Shown here: one piece after another, positions 10,001 to 18,133 of the stretch
How the letters are laid out: every line of letters starts with the position of its first letter
Position numbering within the stretch: the first letter of the stretch is position 1
Origin: Gracilariopsis chorda
Lineage: Eukaryota > Rhodophyta > Florideophyceae > Gracilariales > Gracilariaceae
NCBI GenBank assembly: GCA_003194525.1
Contig: NBIV01000993.1
Span: 1-29,362, forward strand
Reading direction: 5' to 3'
DNA: 29,362 nucleotides
Notes under the pieces: model-generated
The model's input: the letters and a program-made list of their open reading frames with translations, nothing else
What the model was told of the DNA's origin: nothing
Database searches by the model: none
Program-made: the position numbers and the translations under genes

Positions 10001-11554
10001 GACCGCTTTTCTAAGCTGGTACGGACTGTCCCTCTTCGGAGGATAACCGCTCTCACGGTGGCCCAGGCTCTGGTGACGCACTGGATTTTTGTCTACGGTC
10101 CCCCTGTAGAGGTGCTCTCTGACAACGGGAAGCAGTTCGTGAGCAAGTTCTTCCAGGATGTTTGTCGCATCCTGGATGTCAAGAACTTGTTCACGACTAC
10201 CTACCACCCCCAGTGTAATGGGCAAGTTGAACGGTTTAACCGGACGTTACTCGCGGCGTTACGTTCCTACGTCGCTGACCACCCAGCGAATTGGGATCTC
10301 TACGCTGATGCGGTAACCTACGCGTACAATACGCAGGTACACCGGACTACCGGAGTTTCGCCATTCGAGTTAGTTCTATCTAGAACACCCCCGCCTGTGG
10401 CGCTGGAACCCCAAGCTACCTTGGACAATTTCCCATCTGTGGGTATCTACCGGCAGCAATGGAAGCGATGGCTTTCCAAGCTGGTCCCCGCTGCGCGGAA
10501 GTCTATGGCACGGGCCCAAGCCGCTTACAAGCGGGATTTTGACGCTCGCGTGCGAGGAAAACCATCCCCGATTCGGGCAAATAACTACGTCTTCATCAGG
10601 AAGGAATACTACAACCCGGAACGGGAGAAGCGTCACAAACTCTCACCTGTGGCGGATGGACCCTTCAAGGTGATCTCTGTTAACACCGACACTGTCGTGG
10701 TAGAGATGGGGGACACGCACGAACGGATTTCCCGTGATCGTGTTGTCCTCGCCCCTCCTCCCTCGTCAGAGGTAGTCCTGGATCCAGGCAACCCCGTTTC
10801 TACGGACTCCGCTACACCGGAACAATCCGGGAGTACTAGACCTACGGTACTACCACACCCCAGCCGGGGACTCTCAGACCTACCGACTCTGTCGGACTCA
10901 CCGGCTCAGCCGGGTAATTCGGGCCCCTCAGCGCCCGCCCCTACCACGTCTGCCCCACTGGCGCGCATCTATACCCGCCAGGCGGGGAATGTTATCCCTT
11001 ATCCCGCCGCTCCGTCTAAGGAGGGGGAGGAGAACACTCGTTTTCGAGGAACGATATCACCGTCGCAACGGGAAACACACCGTAACATACGGAACACTGA
11101 CCGTGGAGCACGGAGTATGTCACGCGACACTAATCCCCCGTTCCCGGGCAGTGCTGTGCAACAGGAACCAGACGCACAGGCCCTGCAAAAGCGGCAAATA
11201 CACCGTTTGTCCCGGGAAAACGAGAAGCCTCACTCCAATACCGCAGCAGCGGAAAGGCAATCGCCCGATGCCTCGAAGCCGCCGTTGGCGGAAGTCCCCG
11301 CGGAAGCGGTTCAATCAGGTCGATCAGACCCGCGCCCTGCGGAGAAGGGGCGCCCAGATACGCCGGCCTCACAGGGGAATACCCACACCCCTCTTGGGGA
11401 AAAAGGCGGCCAAGCTGCAGTCGAAGCTTTAAGCCCTGGCTCGCAAGCACCAGAAACGCCTCCCGTCGTTGACGGAATCAAAGCCCCCGCTACGGGAATA
11501 ATTTGCGCCAACCCCCGCATCGCTGCGGCGAAGAACCGAGGAACTCGGGAATAA
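7070..11554 (+). CDS. pol: Pol polyprotein: protease, reverse transcriptase, RNase H, integrase
   Basis: A single 1494-codon frame. An aspartic protease motif Leu-Asp-Thr-Gly-Ala-Gly is at residues about 9-14. Reverse transcriptase spans roughly 335-560, with Tyr-Leu-Asp-Asp at about 495. RNase H runs from Asp-Thr-Asp-Ser-Ser (about 644) to Tyr-Thr-Asp-His-Ser-Ser (about 712). Integrase has an HHCC zinc-binding region (about 885-933) and a DDE core with Asp in Ile-Asp-Ile-Leu-Gly (about 957), Asp in Ser-Asp-Asn-Gly (about 1016) and Glu in Gln-Val-Glu-Arg-Phe-Asn (about 1051), followed by a Tyr-lacking basic C-terminal module. The last 250 residues are Pro/Ser-rich, unstructured linker. All catalytic residues I looked for are present, so the enzymes could be active. 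The ATG at 7070 is close to the protease active site, so the natural start may be upstream. Confidence 0.92.
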   Translation: MVRFLTVLDTGAGPNFVVESLLPPLVRSRIRSDAVPDISDANNNPLQTVGTVDLFVRLGTSVVKLDFIVCRSLAAPVILGCDYCDRFVDAIRPRLRRVELDDGSSVPIVRRPLKRSSRKQVPLPAAQEPPPASRESTKLRVAASVSIPAESQVWVQVNSRQHGLRVIQPLASLYEKSQLALANGIVSISPDVPFRILVANLGKHPQYLVKHQVIGSVTPHPMGMLPTKMTAADVLGVTISSEEFTPPSEDVKSKEGEETATSASNIPSNSELRTTPVPQDNAPSSNDRIDPEKALEALDFSHVPESHRDKLRTMLREFTTMWDGSLGEIDATEHRIDLIPGARPVAQPPYRAGPKAREEEQSQVDKMLRAGVIEPAQSPWASPVVLALKADGTWRFCVDYRRLNAVTVRDTYPIPRMDECIDSLGDATVFTALDANWGYWQVPVRQEDRDKTAFTCHAGTYRFKRMPFGLTNAPATFQRAVDILLNRFKWRSCLVYLDDIIIFSNSLDDHLTHVRDVLTVLRDAGITLKLRKCEFFTDTVKYLGHIIRPGRLAIEKARVKSLVEAKEPRTQTELRSFLGLVNVYRRFIPNFSDTAAPLNALLRKGNPPKLGTFTPEQSEAFNFLKEAVTSAPILHLPKLGLPYSVDTDSSDYQVGCALFQTTPEGERHPIGYWSRSLNVHERNYSVSEKECLAVVWAMTTLRPYLMGIHFTVYTDHSSLRWLMNISDPSGRLMRWRLRLAEYDFQVIYKKGAQNTQADALSRLPTSGEALPTEDDEVPCFMAIDPDDPEHAVEARPETWDEDADFDELLASRDKSENPLPGNFVPVSPEEMIREQFGDPFCTRIRARINGGEDLPFGVNDKGYLVRKVEARPQIVVPHSLQSRVLHLSHYAPIGGHPGGRKLYLTLRRDFYWPAMAVDCYATVRFCSECAKNRVKLRKNAKKMKLFPARAPLEFIAIDILGPLLTTKRGNKFLLVITDRFSKLVRTVPLRRITALTVAQALVTHWIFVYGPPVEVLSDNGKQFVSKFFQDVCRILDVKNLFTTTYHPQCNGQVERFNRTLLAALRSYVADHPANWDLYADAVTYAYNTQVHRTTGVSPFELVLSRTPPPVALEPQATLDNFPSVGIYRQQWKRWLSKLVPAARKSMARAQAAYKRDFDARVRGKPSPIRANNYVFIRKEYYNPEREKRHKLSPVADGPFKVISVNTDTVVVEMGDTHERISRDRVVLAPPPSSEVVLDPGNPVSTDSATPEQSGSTRPTVLPHPSRGLSDLPTLSDSPAQPGNSGPSAPAPTTSAPLARIYTRQAGNVIPYPAAPSKEGEENTRFRGTISPSQRETHRNIRNTDRGARSMSRDTNPPFPGSAVQQEPDAQALQKRQIHRLSRENEKPHSNTAAAERQSPDASKPPLAEVPAEAVQSGRSDPRPAEKGRPDTPASQGNTHTPLGEKGGQAAVEALSPGSQAPETPPVVDGIKAPATGIICANPRIAAAKNRGTRE

Positions 11555-12398
11555 CGCGCGCCATCGCACGCTCGAAACCGGTCGTACCGGACGCTGCTCC
11601 TCCTCACGGATATGGTGCACTGCGCTCAGCGGCATTTCCCCTGAAAAGGGTGTCATCGGCACCTGCCCGGAACCCCCAGAGGGGAATTTTGACCAAAATA
11701 CCGGTGTACCGGAGTTAGCCCCAGGCAACCCGTCAGTAGCCGGGGACACCACGGCATCGCCGGAACGTATGGTGCAGAGCGCTCGTGCGCCTGGCAGGGA
11801 GGCGGTTTGCCACCCAATCACCGTGTCGCACGGGACCCCCCAGGGGATTGTGGAAATGCCGATCCCGCAGGAGCGGTCATCTTCCCGCAAACTCGCGGTT
11901 CGTGCGCTCAACCGCGAAGGCGGAACCCAAGTCCCCCGCCGACTGGCGGTCCGCCCGGCCTACCGTGAAGACGGAAACAACGACACCCCTCTGGGGAACG
12001 ACTTGCCGGTGAAAACCGTGGCACCACACACCCTCTTGAGGGATATTTTCCCGCATGAGCAGCGGCCACTAGGACAGCGCACGGCAACGTCGGAGTTATC
12101 GCCGAACACCCTGCTAAGGGACATTATACCGCACCGCGGGCAACCCTCGCCAGGGATTACAACCACCACCCGGCACGGCCGGCAGGTCTACGAACGAGAG
12201 TTCGTAGTAGACCGACTTGTCGGACACACCTGGGACCAGGATGGTATTCTACAATACCGCGTCCGCTGGTACGGGTACGACCCCAGTGGGGATACGTGGG
12301 AGCCAATGGAACACCTCCCACGGTCGCAGGTCGTGCGATACCACCGTCAAACGGGAACTGCAGCTCCAGCCACGCTGGTAAATGCCCAAGTTGGGTAA
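11502..12398 (+). CDS. Pol C-terminal extension with chromodomain
   Basis: The frame -1 to pol is open from 11502 to the TAA at 12398, overlapping the end of pol by about 50 bp; the first ATG in it is 11769. About the first 220 codons are Pro/Arg-rich low complexity. Near 12187-12330 is a chromodomain: Tyr-Glu-Arg-Glu-Phe-Val-Val-Asp, then Tyr-Arg-Val-Arg-Trp-Tyr-Gly-Tyr and Asp-Thr-Trp-Glu-Pro, which includes the aromatic residues that read methylated histone tails. In chromoviruses this domain is fused to the integrase and steers insertion to heterochromatin. Here it lies in a different frame from the integrase, so it is either joined by recoding, made separately, or split by a recent indel. 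Confidence 0.75.
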   Translation, partial: FAPTPASLRRRTEELGNNARHRTLETGRTGRCSSSRIWCTALSGISPEKGVIGTCPEPPEGNFDQNTGVPELAPGNPSVAGDTTASPERMVQSARAPGREAVCHPITVSHGTPQGIVEMPIPQERSSSRKLAVRALNREGGTQVPRRLAVRPAYREDGNNDTPLGNDLPVKTVAPHTLLRDIFPHEQRPLGQRTATSELSPNTLLRDIIPHRGQPSPGITTTTRHGRQVYEREFVVDRLVGHTWDQDGILQYRVRWYGYDPSGDTWEPMEHLPRSQVVRYHRQTGTAAPATLVNAQVG

Positions 12399-12534
12399 CG
12401 TTGCCGCGCGAGCGGAGAGCGAAAGGAAAGGATAACAAGACAAGGTCCGTCGAAGACGGGGAACTCAACCGAGAAGCACCGTTCTAAACGGGAAAGTTTA
12501 TTCAAGGGAGCAGCTAGCTCCCCACAATACTACA
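12399..12534. other. Short gap between chromodomain and antisense ORF stops
   Basis: 136 bp tail-to-tail gap. It holds the ends of two convergent reading frames and a few mini-hairpins; nothing else seen. Confidence 0.4.
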
Positions 12535-14376
12535 CTACACTAACTGGCATAGCCAGGGAAAGAAGAACCAGGAAACTGGACTAGAGGTTTCACTCACCCC
12601 CATCGTCCGGGGCGTAACCCCAGCAAGGCGGTAGGCCAACGCGTCCGCCATGGTGGTGACATCCCCCGATACCTCGGCAGCGCTAAGACCGGCACCCCGG
12701 AGGAAACGTGCGATGATTTCGTTTTCATTCGCCGTCACCCCGCTGGGGATAGAAGGTCCGGCACTTGCCGTTGAAGGGTCAGCAGCCGGCTCGGCCGGAG
12801 ATACCCCCTCTGGGAAAGCTTCCGCGCTAGCGCCGGTTTCCTCTACGTCCATCTCCCCGGGTTCTTCCGGTTCGTTATCGACCATTGGGTCATCCCCGCC
12901 GTATGCGCGGTAGTAGTCGTCAGAATCGACGTACCCCACCGGGTGGTCTTCCGGCACATGCCGGGGCGTATCGCGAAGCTCTCGCGCCTCCTCGGAGGAA
13001 ATTTCCCGGAACTCCCAGGGGTCGAAGTAGATAAAATCCCCCGCAAGGGCGGTGTTTCTACCGAGTCCCGGACCACCGGTGTTACCGCTGCCGCCATCCA
13101 GACGACCGCTTTGCTCCAGCGGGACCTCACTCCAGCTAACGCTGTCGATGTACCCAAGTAATTGGAGGACCTCTTCATTGTTGGCCTGGCCCCCAAGGGG
13201 GATGCGAAGATCCAGGTTTCGGATCGCTGCCCGCACACGCGGTTGAAGGAACCAGAGACGATACTGGTCGTACGCCTCGTTGAGGATATAAGCCGCACTG
13301 CGGGCCGCCCACTCCGTAACCACTACGGACCACAACCCCGACCGGGGATCCTGCATGAGCAGCGAACCGAGGTACGTAAGTACCGGCGGGAGTTCTATGT
13401 AGCACCCCCGGCAGGCTTCATGGAAGCGCCACCACTCGGGGAGTGCTACATACCGACCTAGTCGGTGAGGCGGCGCAATCCGCTCTATCTCCACGTTCTG
13501 ATACGGGATAAAGTACCCGAATCGGGATCGCCAACGCCGCTCGTAGCGGATGAAGTTTTGGAGAAAGTTGGACCGGTATTGCCGGGGAAGGTACCTGAAC
13601 TCCGCCCGAATAATCGGTCGCTCCCAGCAAAGGGCCTCTTGCCGCGCTGCGGGGAAATTCCTCCAAGCGAGGGTCTCGAGGCGGAACAGGTTCTCGCCGT
13701 ACCCAATCTCCCCGCGAGTGCGGAAGTAGCTAACGTCGAAGCCAAACTCCGGTGGGACCGGTACATCGAATGGAGCCCGGCTCTGCCATTGGTACGCCAT
13801 CCGCGTCAACGCGGTCTGCGCCGCAGCGACGGTCTCGCCCGAGTTTCTTCGGAGGTGGTGACGCGGAATCGCAATCCGGTGACGCCAATCCCACGATGTG
13901 GTGACTGCTCTGGGCAGATCCCCCGGAAGGGTGTCTGAACCATCCGCATAAGCGGTGACCAACCCCTCATTGAGGACAGCGACCGGGTGAAACCACGGGG
14001 CAAGGCGCAGGCGCGACGCGTGATTCCGATTCATCGGGTTGAGCCCCACCAGGGTGTTGTAGGTTGGCCAGTTGGACACCGGAGTGGTTCCGGAGGACAC
14101 CACCGAAGGTGGTAGTGCGAAGGGATGGTCGGCTGCAGCAGCCATATTCCCCGGTTGTACCGGATTTCGATCGCCCTGAGGCAGGGGAACTGACCGGAAA
14201 CCGGTGGTGTACCGCCCGAGAAGTCTCGGCGGTTGGCTGTGGCTGTTGATATGGTTGTCGTCGTTCATTTGTCCCTTTTGGAGGGTGGCTGTTGTTGTCG
14301 TTTGTGTGCTTGATGACTCTGGTGCAGAGGGATTTACCGGAGAACCGGAGACAAAGCACGCGCTTTTATCACCCAT
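12535..14376 (-). CDS. Antisense ORF of the retrotransposon, 613 codons, unknown function
   Basis: A long uninterrupted ORF on the strand opposite gag-pol, between the chromodomain ORF and the polypurine tract. It starts at 14376, 58 bp inside the 3' LTR edge, so an antisense promoter in the LTR could drive it. An alternative start is the Met-Asn-Asp-Asp near 14265. The N-terminus is Ser/Thr/Gln-rich; the middle (about residues 100-400) is rich in Arg, Trp and Tyr and looks folded; the C-terminal 180 residues are acidic (Asp/Glu-rich, with Pro-Glu-Glu-Pro and many Ala). I recognise no known domain. Some plant Ty3/gypsy elements carry antisense ORFs in the same 3' position, but similarity to them cannot be judged here. 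Its length without stops supports coding. Confidence 0.65.
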   Translation of the reverse strand: MGDKSACFVSGSPVNPSAPESSSTQTTTTATLQKGQMNDDNHINSHSQPPRLLGRYTTGFRSVPLPQGDRNPVQPGNMAAAADHPFALPPSVVSSGTTPVSNWPTYNTLVGLNPMNRNHASRLRLAPWFHPVAVLNEGLVTAYADGSDTLPGDLPRAVTTSWDWRHRIAIPRHHLRRNSGETVAAAQTALTRMAYQWQSRAPFDVPVPPEFGFDVSYFRTRGEIGYGENLFRLETLAWRNFPAARQEALCWERPIIRAEFRYLPRQYRSNFLQNFIRYERRWRSRFGYFIPYQNVEIERIAPPHRLGRYVALPEWWRFHEACRGCYIELPPVLTYLGSLLMQDPRSGLWSVVVTEWAARSAAYILNEAYDQYRLWFLQPRVRAAIRNLDLRIPLGGQANNEEVLQLLGYIDSVSWSEVPLEQSGRLDGGSGNTGGPGLGRNTALAGDFIYFDPWEFREISSEEARELRDTPRHVPEDHPVGYVDSDDYYRAYGGDDPMVDNEPEEPGEMDVEETGASAEAFPEGVSPAEPAADPSTASAGPSIPSGVTANENEIIARFLRGAGLSAAEVSGDVTTMADALAYRLAGVTPRTMGVSETSSPVSWFFFPWLCQLV

Positions 14377-14420
14377 TTTCGTCTGGGAATCCTCCGCGCC
14401 CGCGGTCGTTTTCCCGTCTT

Positions 14421-14431
14421 AAGGGGGGGGA
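14421..14431 (+). other. Polypurine tract (plus-strand primer)
   Basis: AAGGGGGGGGA, ending two bases before the TG of the 3' LTR, the standard place for plus-strand priming in LTR retrotransposons. There is no similar tract before the 5' LTR. Confidence 0.85.
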
Positions 14432-14433
14432 TA

Positions 14434-15240
14434 TGAAGTGCAACGCCCTCAGGGAGGGATTCTGGGTACTTGAACGCTTTCCCGATATTATCGGTTGTGT
14501 AGTGTGTATATGAACTACGCCCCACAATGGTGGGTATGGACACGTGGGACACGGTTTTGGGTCAATTGGCGGTTGGCCACAGTAGTGGATGTTGCCACGG
14601 AATGTGGAGTATTTTAGTTAATTTTATTTATTATTTTCACACCCATTTCTGGGAAGCTAGTACTTAGTGCGACGGCGCACTGCCGTCGCACCAGTAAACC
14701 TTCCCCAACAAGGGACCCCAACCTGGGGAATTGGCTCTGAGCTTTACCGCCTCCGCGTGTTCTCAACTCCTCCTTGGAGGGAAGCACCGTAGTGTACGGA
14801 AGTTCAACCCCCTTGCACATCTAAAGGAGACCCATCATTGGGAGTACTAATTGTTCCAATCATATTGGTGTTTCGCCCTGTATAGGGAGTCCTGTCCACC
14901 GGCATTGCCGTATCTACTCGTGGCTCTCGCGACCCACTCGTCCTTCCTCTTTCCCCTTTTTAGGGTAGCACCTCCCGCTATCCGCGGCCCTCGTGTGCGC
15001 ATCCGCTCACACACCCCCACTTACGTGGAAACATACCTCTACTGAGGATCACACCCCGCTCACGCGGATACCGATTCTTCGCCTTCACCTCCCTGCGCGA
15101 GTCGCGACAGGTGTCCCTGGTCTTACAAACCGGCTTCGCCGTGACACCTCTGGGAGGGCTCTACCCAACTGGGTTCACCTCGTGAGAGGAAGATCCCGGA
15201 CGTCTTTCGGTGTTTTCCCCCTTTGGGGCATTGCACCACA
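14434..15240 (+). repeat. 3' LTR (807 bp)
   Basis: Same start and end motifs as the 5' LTR. It has C at 14482, G at 14571 and C at 14580 where the 5' copy has T, A and T. The sequence after 15240 is unrelated to what follows the 5' LTR, fixing the boundary. Confidence 0.93.
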
Positions 15241-15580
15241 ATAAGTTCTTATTAGTGTCTAACCGCCCGGATGTAATATTGCCAAATGATTATTTTTTAA
15301 GGTTTTGAACCTTTTATACACGCGTCAGAAACTTTTTGAATCAAAATTACGTTTTTGATATCAGAAAAGGCTGTTTCCTGAAGCTTTGTAGTAAATTCGA
15401 CATAATATTCAAGCATATCTCTATTAAACCATCTGGTTTTCTTATGTTTCTGCTTCTCAGCGAGCATAAACAACAGAGGCTTAGAATTTTTGCTATACAA
15501 AAACAGGTTGCATAACTTCTACGGACTACAAAAGGCGAAAAAATCCGATCAAAATAACTAGAACTAAAGGTTGATTGTTT

Positions 15581-15650
15581 TGACCTCATATGAGGTCAGC
15601 GGTCCGATAGACACTAGTGTCTATCTGATCAGCGACCTCATATGAGGTCA
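15581..15650. repeat. 70-bp compound palindrome
   Basis: Two copies of TGACCTCATATGAGGTCA (15581-15598; 15634-15649 in slightly shorter form) flank the 20-bp perfect palindrome GATAGACACTAGTGTCTATC (15606-15625). The whole unit is itself an imperfect palindrome centred at about 15615/15616. It could extrude as a cruciform, bind a dimeric protein, or be the end of a short transposon. Confidence 0.85.
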
Positions 15651-15950
15651 ATATTAATGACTTTAGAACTTTATCAAAACCTTAAAACTTTTCCAAAAAC
15701 TTTTTCACTTTGATTTTCTCATCATGTCTTCTACGCCGGCAGCGCTGAACCATGTCCACAACACATCACCAACAGTCGTAGCTGTCACATCAAGCACTAT
15801 CGTCAAAAACATTCGTACACAATGGCTCCGTCCACAGATCTTTTTGTTCAAAGACCACCTGGTTAGCCATGTTTCAAGTTCGAAATTTGAAATGTGGGGC
15901 CATGCGGATCAGATTTCAATTTTTTTTTTTAATTTTGCGTGCCGTTGCTC

Positions 15951-15992
15951 TGACCTCATATGAGGTCAGCGCACTGGTCCGATAGACACTAG
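15951..15992. repeat. Second copy of the palindrome unit, half length
   Basis: TGACCTCATATGAGGTCA followed by GGTCCGATAGACACTAG, the same order as at 15581 but with 5 extra bases between the parts and without the right half. It lies 370 bp from the first copy in direct orientation. Confidence 0.8.
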
Positions 15993-16269
15993 GGTGTACG
16001 TTGCACTTTTGCCTTCTTGGTGCCGTTAACTGTAATCTTTACGCTCAGACGCACTACTCCACCGTCGATCGGCCTTACTTTTCACGAGCAAGGCCGGTGG
16101 CTTGGTGGATTTATTGGAATTTCGGGGACTGTACTTTAGACGCGCACTGTACTTTCCTGCGCTACAGTCTGGCGCTTTTTTGGGCGTTCGCAAATGTCAC
16201 ACCTCTGATGAAGAGATGTCTATTGAACTGAAAAGAAGTGATTGCAATGGCTAGTTGACGAGGAGTCCA

Positions 16270-18133
16270 CTATTTCTCAGTTTGGTTCAGGTTTTCCAAG
16301 TCCCATGTTTGGTACGCTGTGTTTGGGTCTCCGCATGATTTCATCCGCAGCGAGATATCGCTTTTTCCATTGCTCTCAGCCTCTTTGACAACCGTGAGAC
16401 ATTCTCCACCATTAGTTATATACGTCCCAATGCGATCCGGTGCTGGCTCTAGTTCCCATGTTTGGCGCTCTGCCATATCATCTGCACATTTCACCCGGTA
16501 TAGTTTCGAGTCTTCTCCTCTTGTTAGACACCCGTCTAGCATGAATTCTCCAGAGAGGATCATCTTTGAGGTAGTGTGCACAACTGACTGACTTCCTTGC
16601 AGATAGTGGCAGGGATAGATTCCATACACCGCCCTGTCCCCATTCTCATGAAGATGATCGACACAACCACCGCTCGCATTATTCCTCATGTATCCTATTG
16701 CTGGAAAATAAGGGACTTGGTTTGGTCCGAGCAACTTCTTTGCCGATTCTAAGAGATCTGTGTTCACATTATCCAAATACCATTTGAATGGGCGGCACTG
16801 CAGTCGCTTCTGAATGTCCTCATAGAAACTCATATCACCGAGATTCATACCTTGCGGCAAAGGGGCCATAGAAACTTCAAACAACTTTCTGTAATCCCCC
16901 ATCCAGAAAGCCGCACGCAATCGGTTTCTCGATAAAGTTCCGTCTGGGATTGTGTATAAGCTTCCTTGCCAGTGCTTATCAGAGCGAAACACATGACCAA
17001 CCCTAGAACAAGGGATCCATTCGAGAGTGCCACCACACAGCCATATTCGAAAAGAAATTTCCATCTCTTCACCCCCCCACATTCTCATTTCAGGGTCGTA
17101 GAAGCCAAGTTTATCGAAATATGACGTCGACAGACTTAGTAAACCACCAGCCATTATCGGAGTTTTTCTGAGGAGTCGGATCCGTTTGGTTAATTTCCAC
17201 TCGCAGTCCGGTTTGCGTCAATCCCCATGAATGACCGAGAATATCAATACCCCCTCTCTTGTACTCAAAAGAATCGGCATCAATGCTATCGATGCTAGGA
17301 ACTACAACGCGATCAATCCCTTCGCGCAATCCCTCCGCAATGCGTCCAAGCAGTGGTTGAATCCATCCGGGACCAACCTCTACATGAGAATCGAGAAAAG
17401 TAATTGTATCTCCCGATGCAAGACTTGCGCCGCTATTCCTTGCCGCCATCAGACCATTGCGTCCCTTTAACCGAGCGATCATTATCTTCGGAAGCAAGTC
17501 AAGATGGTAGTCTAGTTCACCTCCCTCTAATAACCAAGGTGCGTTATCATCACTACCATCGTCAACAAGTATTATTTCTTTCAGTAAACGTTGCGGCGTA
17601 CGATTAAGCACTGAATGAATGGAACGTAATAAAGTTGATAAAGGTTCATTATAAAACACAATTACCACCGAAGTCGTAGGGAGCTTAGCCGTGTTTTCGT
17701 AAAACCAACCCTTCTTGCACAGTTTCGGTCGGACGTCGGATATTCGTCTGTCGAGAGGAAGGGAGTCCGACCTTAAACGATTGAAGCTGCAATTGGTGTG
17801 AGCCTTTTGCTTTTCTTCTGCTGTCTGCGCGGAAAAATCCAATGGAGTTGGAGTCCAGTGAGGTATTCCATTGATCTCGGCGATATGTCTTCCATGCATG
17901 TGCTCATCATCACGTTCCGGTTTGAGCATGAACGGTATCTTTGCACCACCATATTTCACACTTCTTTCCGGTAGCGGAATGTTTGGTGGGTGTCGAGAAG
18001 GCTGGTGAGAACCTTGCACTATCAGATATATGATGGTGGAAAGCGATACAAGTGTGATTGTAGCCCTCTTGGACAAGGGATTTTTCTTCAAAAGGCGAAA
18101 CACCCGCCGCTTTGACCAAACAGACTTGGACAT
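16270..18133 (-). CDS. Polypeptide N-acetylgalactosaminyltransferase with ricin lectin domain (one frame change)
   Basis: GT27 enzymes move GalNAc from UDP-GalNAc to Ser/Thr in the Golgi, starting mucin-type O-glycans. From ATG 18133: a basic cytosolic tail, one membrane anchor (about residues 23-39, type II), a stem, then the catalytic domain from about 154 with Val-Val-Ile-Val-Phe-Tyr-Asn-Glu, a Val-Asp-Asp-Gly-Ser motif, the Asp-Ser-His metal site (248-250), Met-Ala-Gly-Gly-Leu, Met-Trp-Gly-Gly-Glu-Glu and Cys-Ser-Arg-Val-Gly-His. The last 130 residues form a ricin-type lectin fold with Gln-x-Trp repeats. The reading changes frame by +1 at 17163-17170 (CAG AAA then one extra A), precisely between conserved blocks that align without gap otherwise. 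Total about 620 residues, normal for the family. No intron is needed. Confidence 0.88.

Larger units (their letters stand above)
3740..15240 (+). mobile_element. Ty3/gypsy chromovirus LTR retrotransposon, nearly complete
   Basis: An 11.5-kb element with all landmarks: near-identical TG...CA LTRs, a primer-binding site 3 nt after the 5' LTR, gag with a zinc knuckle, pol in the order protease, RT, RNase H, integrase (the Ty3/gypsy order), a chromodomain near the 3' end (diagnostic of chromoviruses), an antisense ORF, and a polypurine tract just before the 3' LTR. LTRs differ at only about ten positions, so insertion was recent, but gag, the gag-pol junction and the pol-chromodomain junction each show a frame change. 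Flanks TAAAG (left) and ATAAG (right) are not a clean 5-bp duplication. The whole element is full of tiny hairpins (see separate entry). Confidence 0.93.
3740..15240. repeat. Dense array of mini-hairpins across the whole retrotransposon
   Basis: Short perfect inverted repeats, stems 4-6 bp with small loops, follow one another about every 18-34 bp. Hand-checked in RT: 8527-8542, 8561-8575 (GATGAT-ATT-ATCATC), 8580-8591 (CCAAC-TC-GTTGG), 8606-8620, 8632-8642, 8650-8662 (CCTCAA-G-TTGAGG), 8676-8690, 8710-8722, 8730-8743 and 8752-8762. The same density is seen in the LTR (CCCC-AACCT-GGGG, CCTCC-TT-GGAGG, CCCT-GTAT-AGGG), in gag, in the Pro-rich pol tail (CCGAC-TCT-GTCGG, CCGGC-TCA-GCCGG, CCGAG-GAA-CTCGG) and in the antisense ORF. 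Start positions fall in all three codon phases. Flanking host genes lack it. Confidence 0.8.
15241..16269. other. AT-richer intergenic stretch with palindromes, no firm gene
   Basis: It holds an unrecognised 79-codon plus-strand ORF at 15724-15963 (ends in a Phe-rich run encoded by a poly-T tract) and a few small minus-strand ORFs at 15297-15589. None shows a known motif. The palindromes are listed separately. I see no continuation of the integrase relic of 3133-3739 here. Confidence 0.4.

Noticed and set aside
3740..15240. CRISPR-like or tandem-repeat explanation for the hairpins
   Set aside because: The hairpins differ in sequence, have no shared repeat unit, and overlap conserved coding domains.
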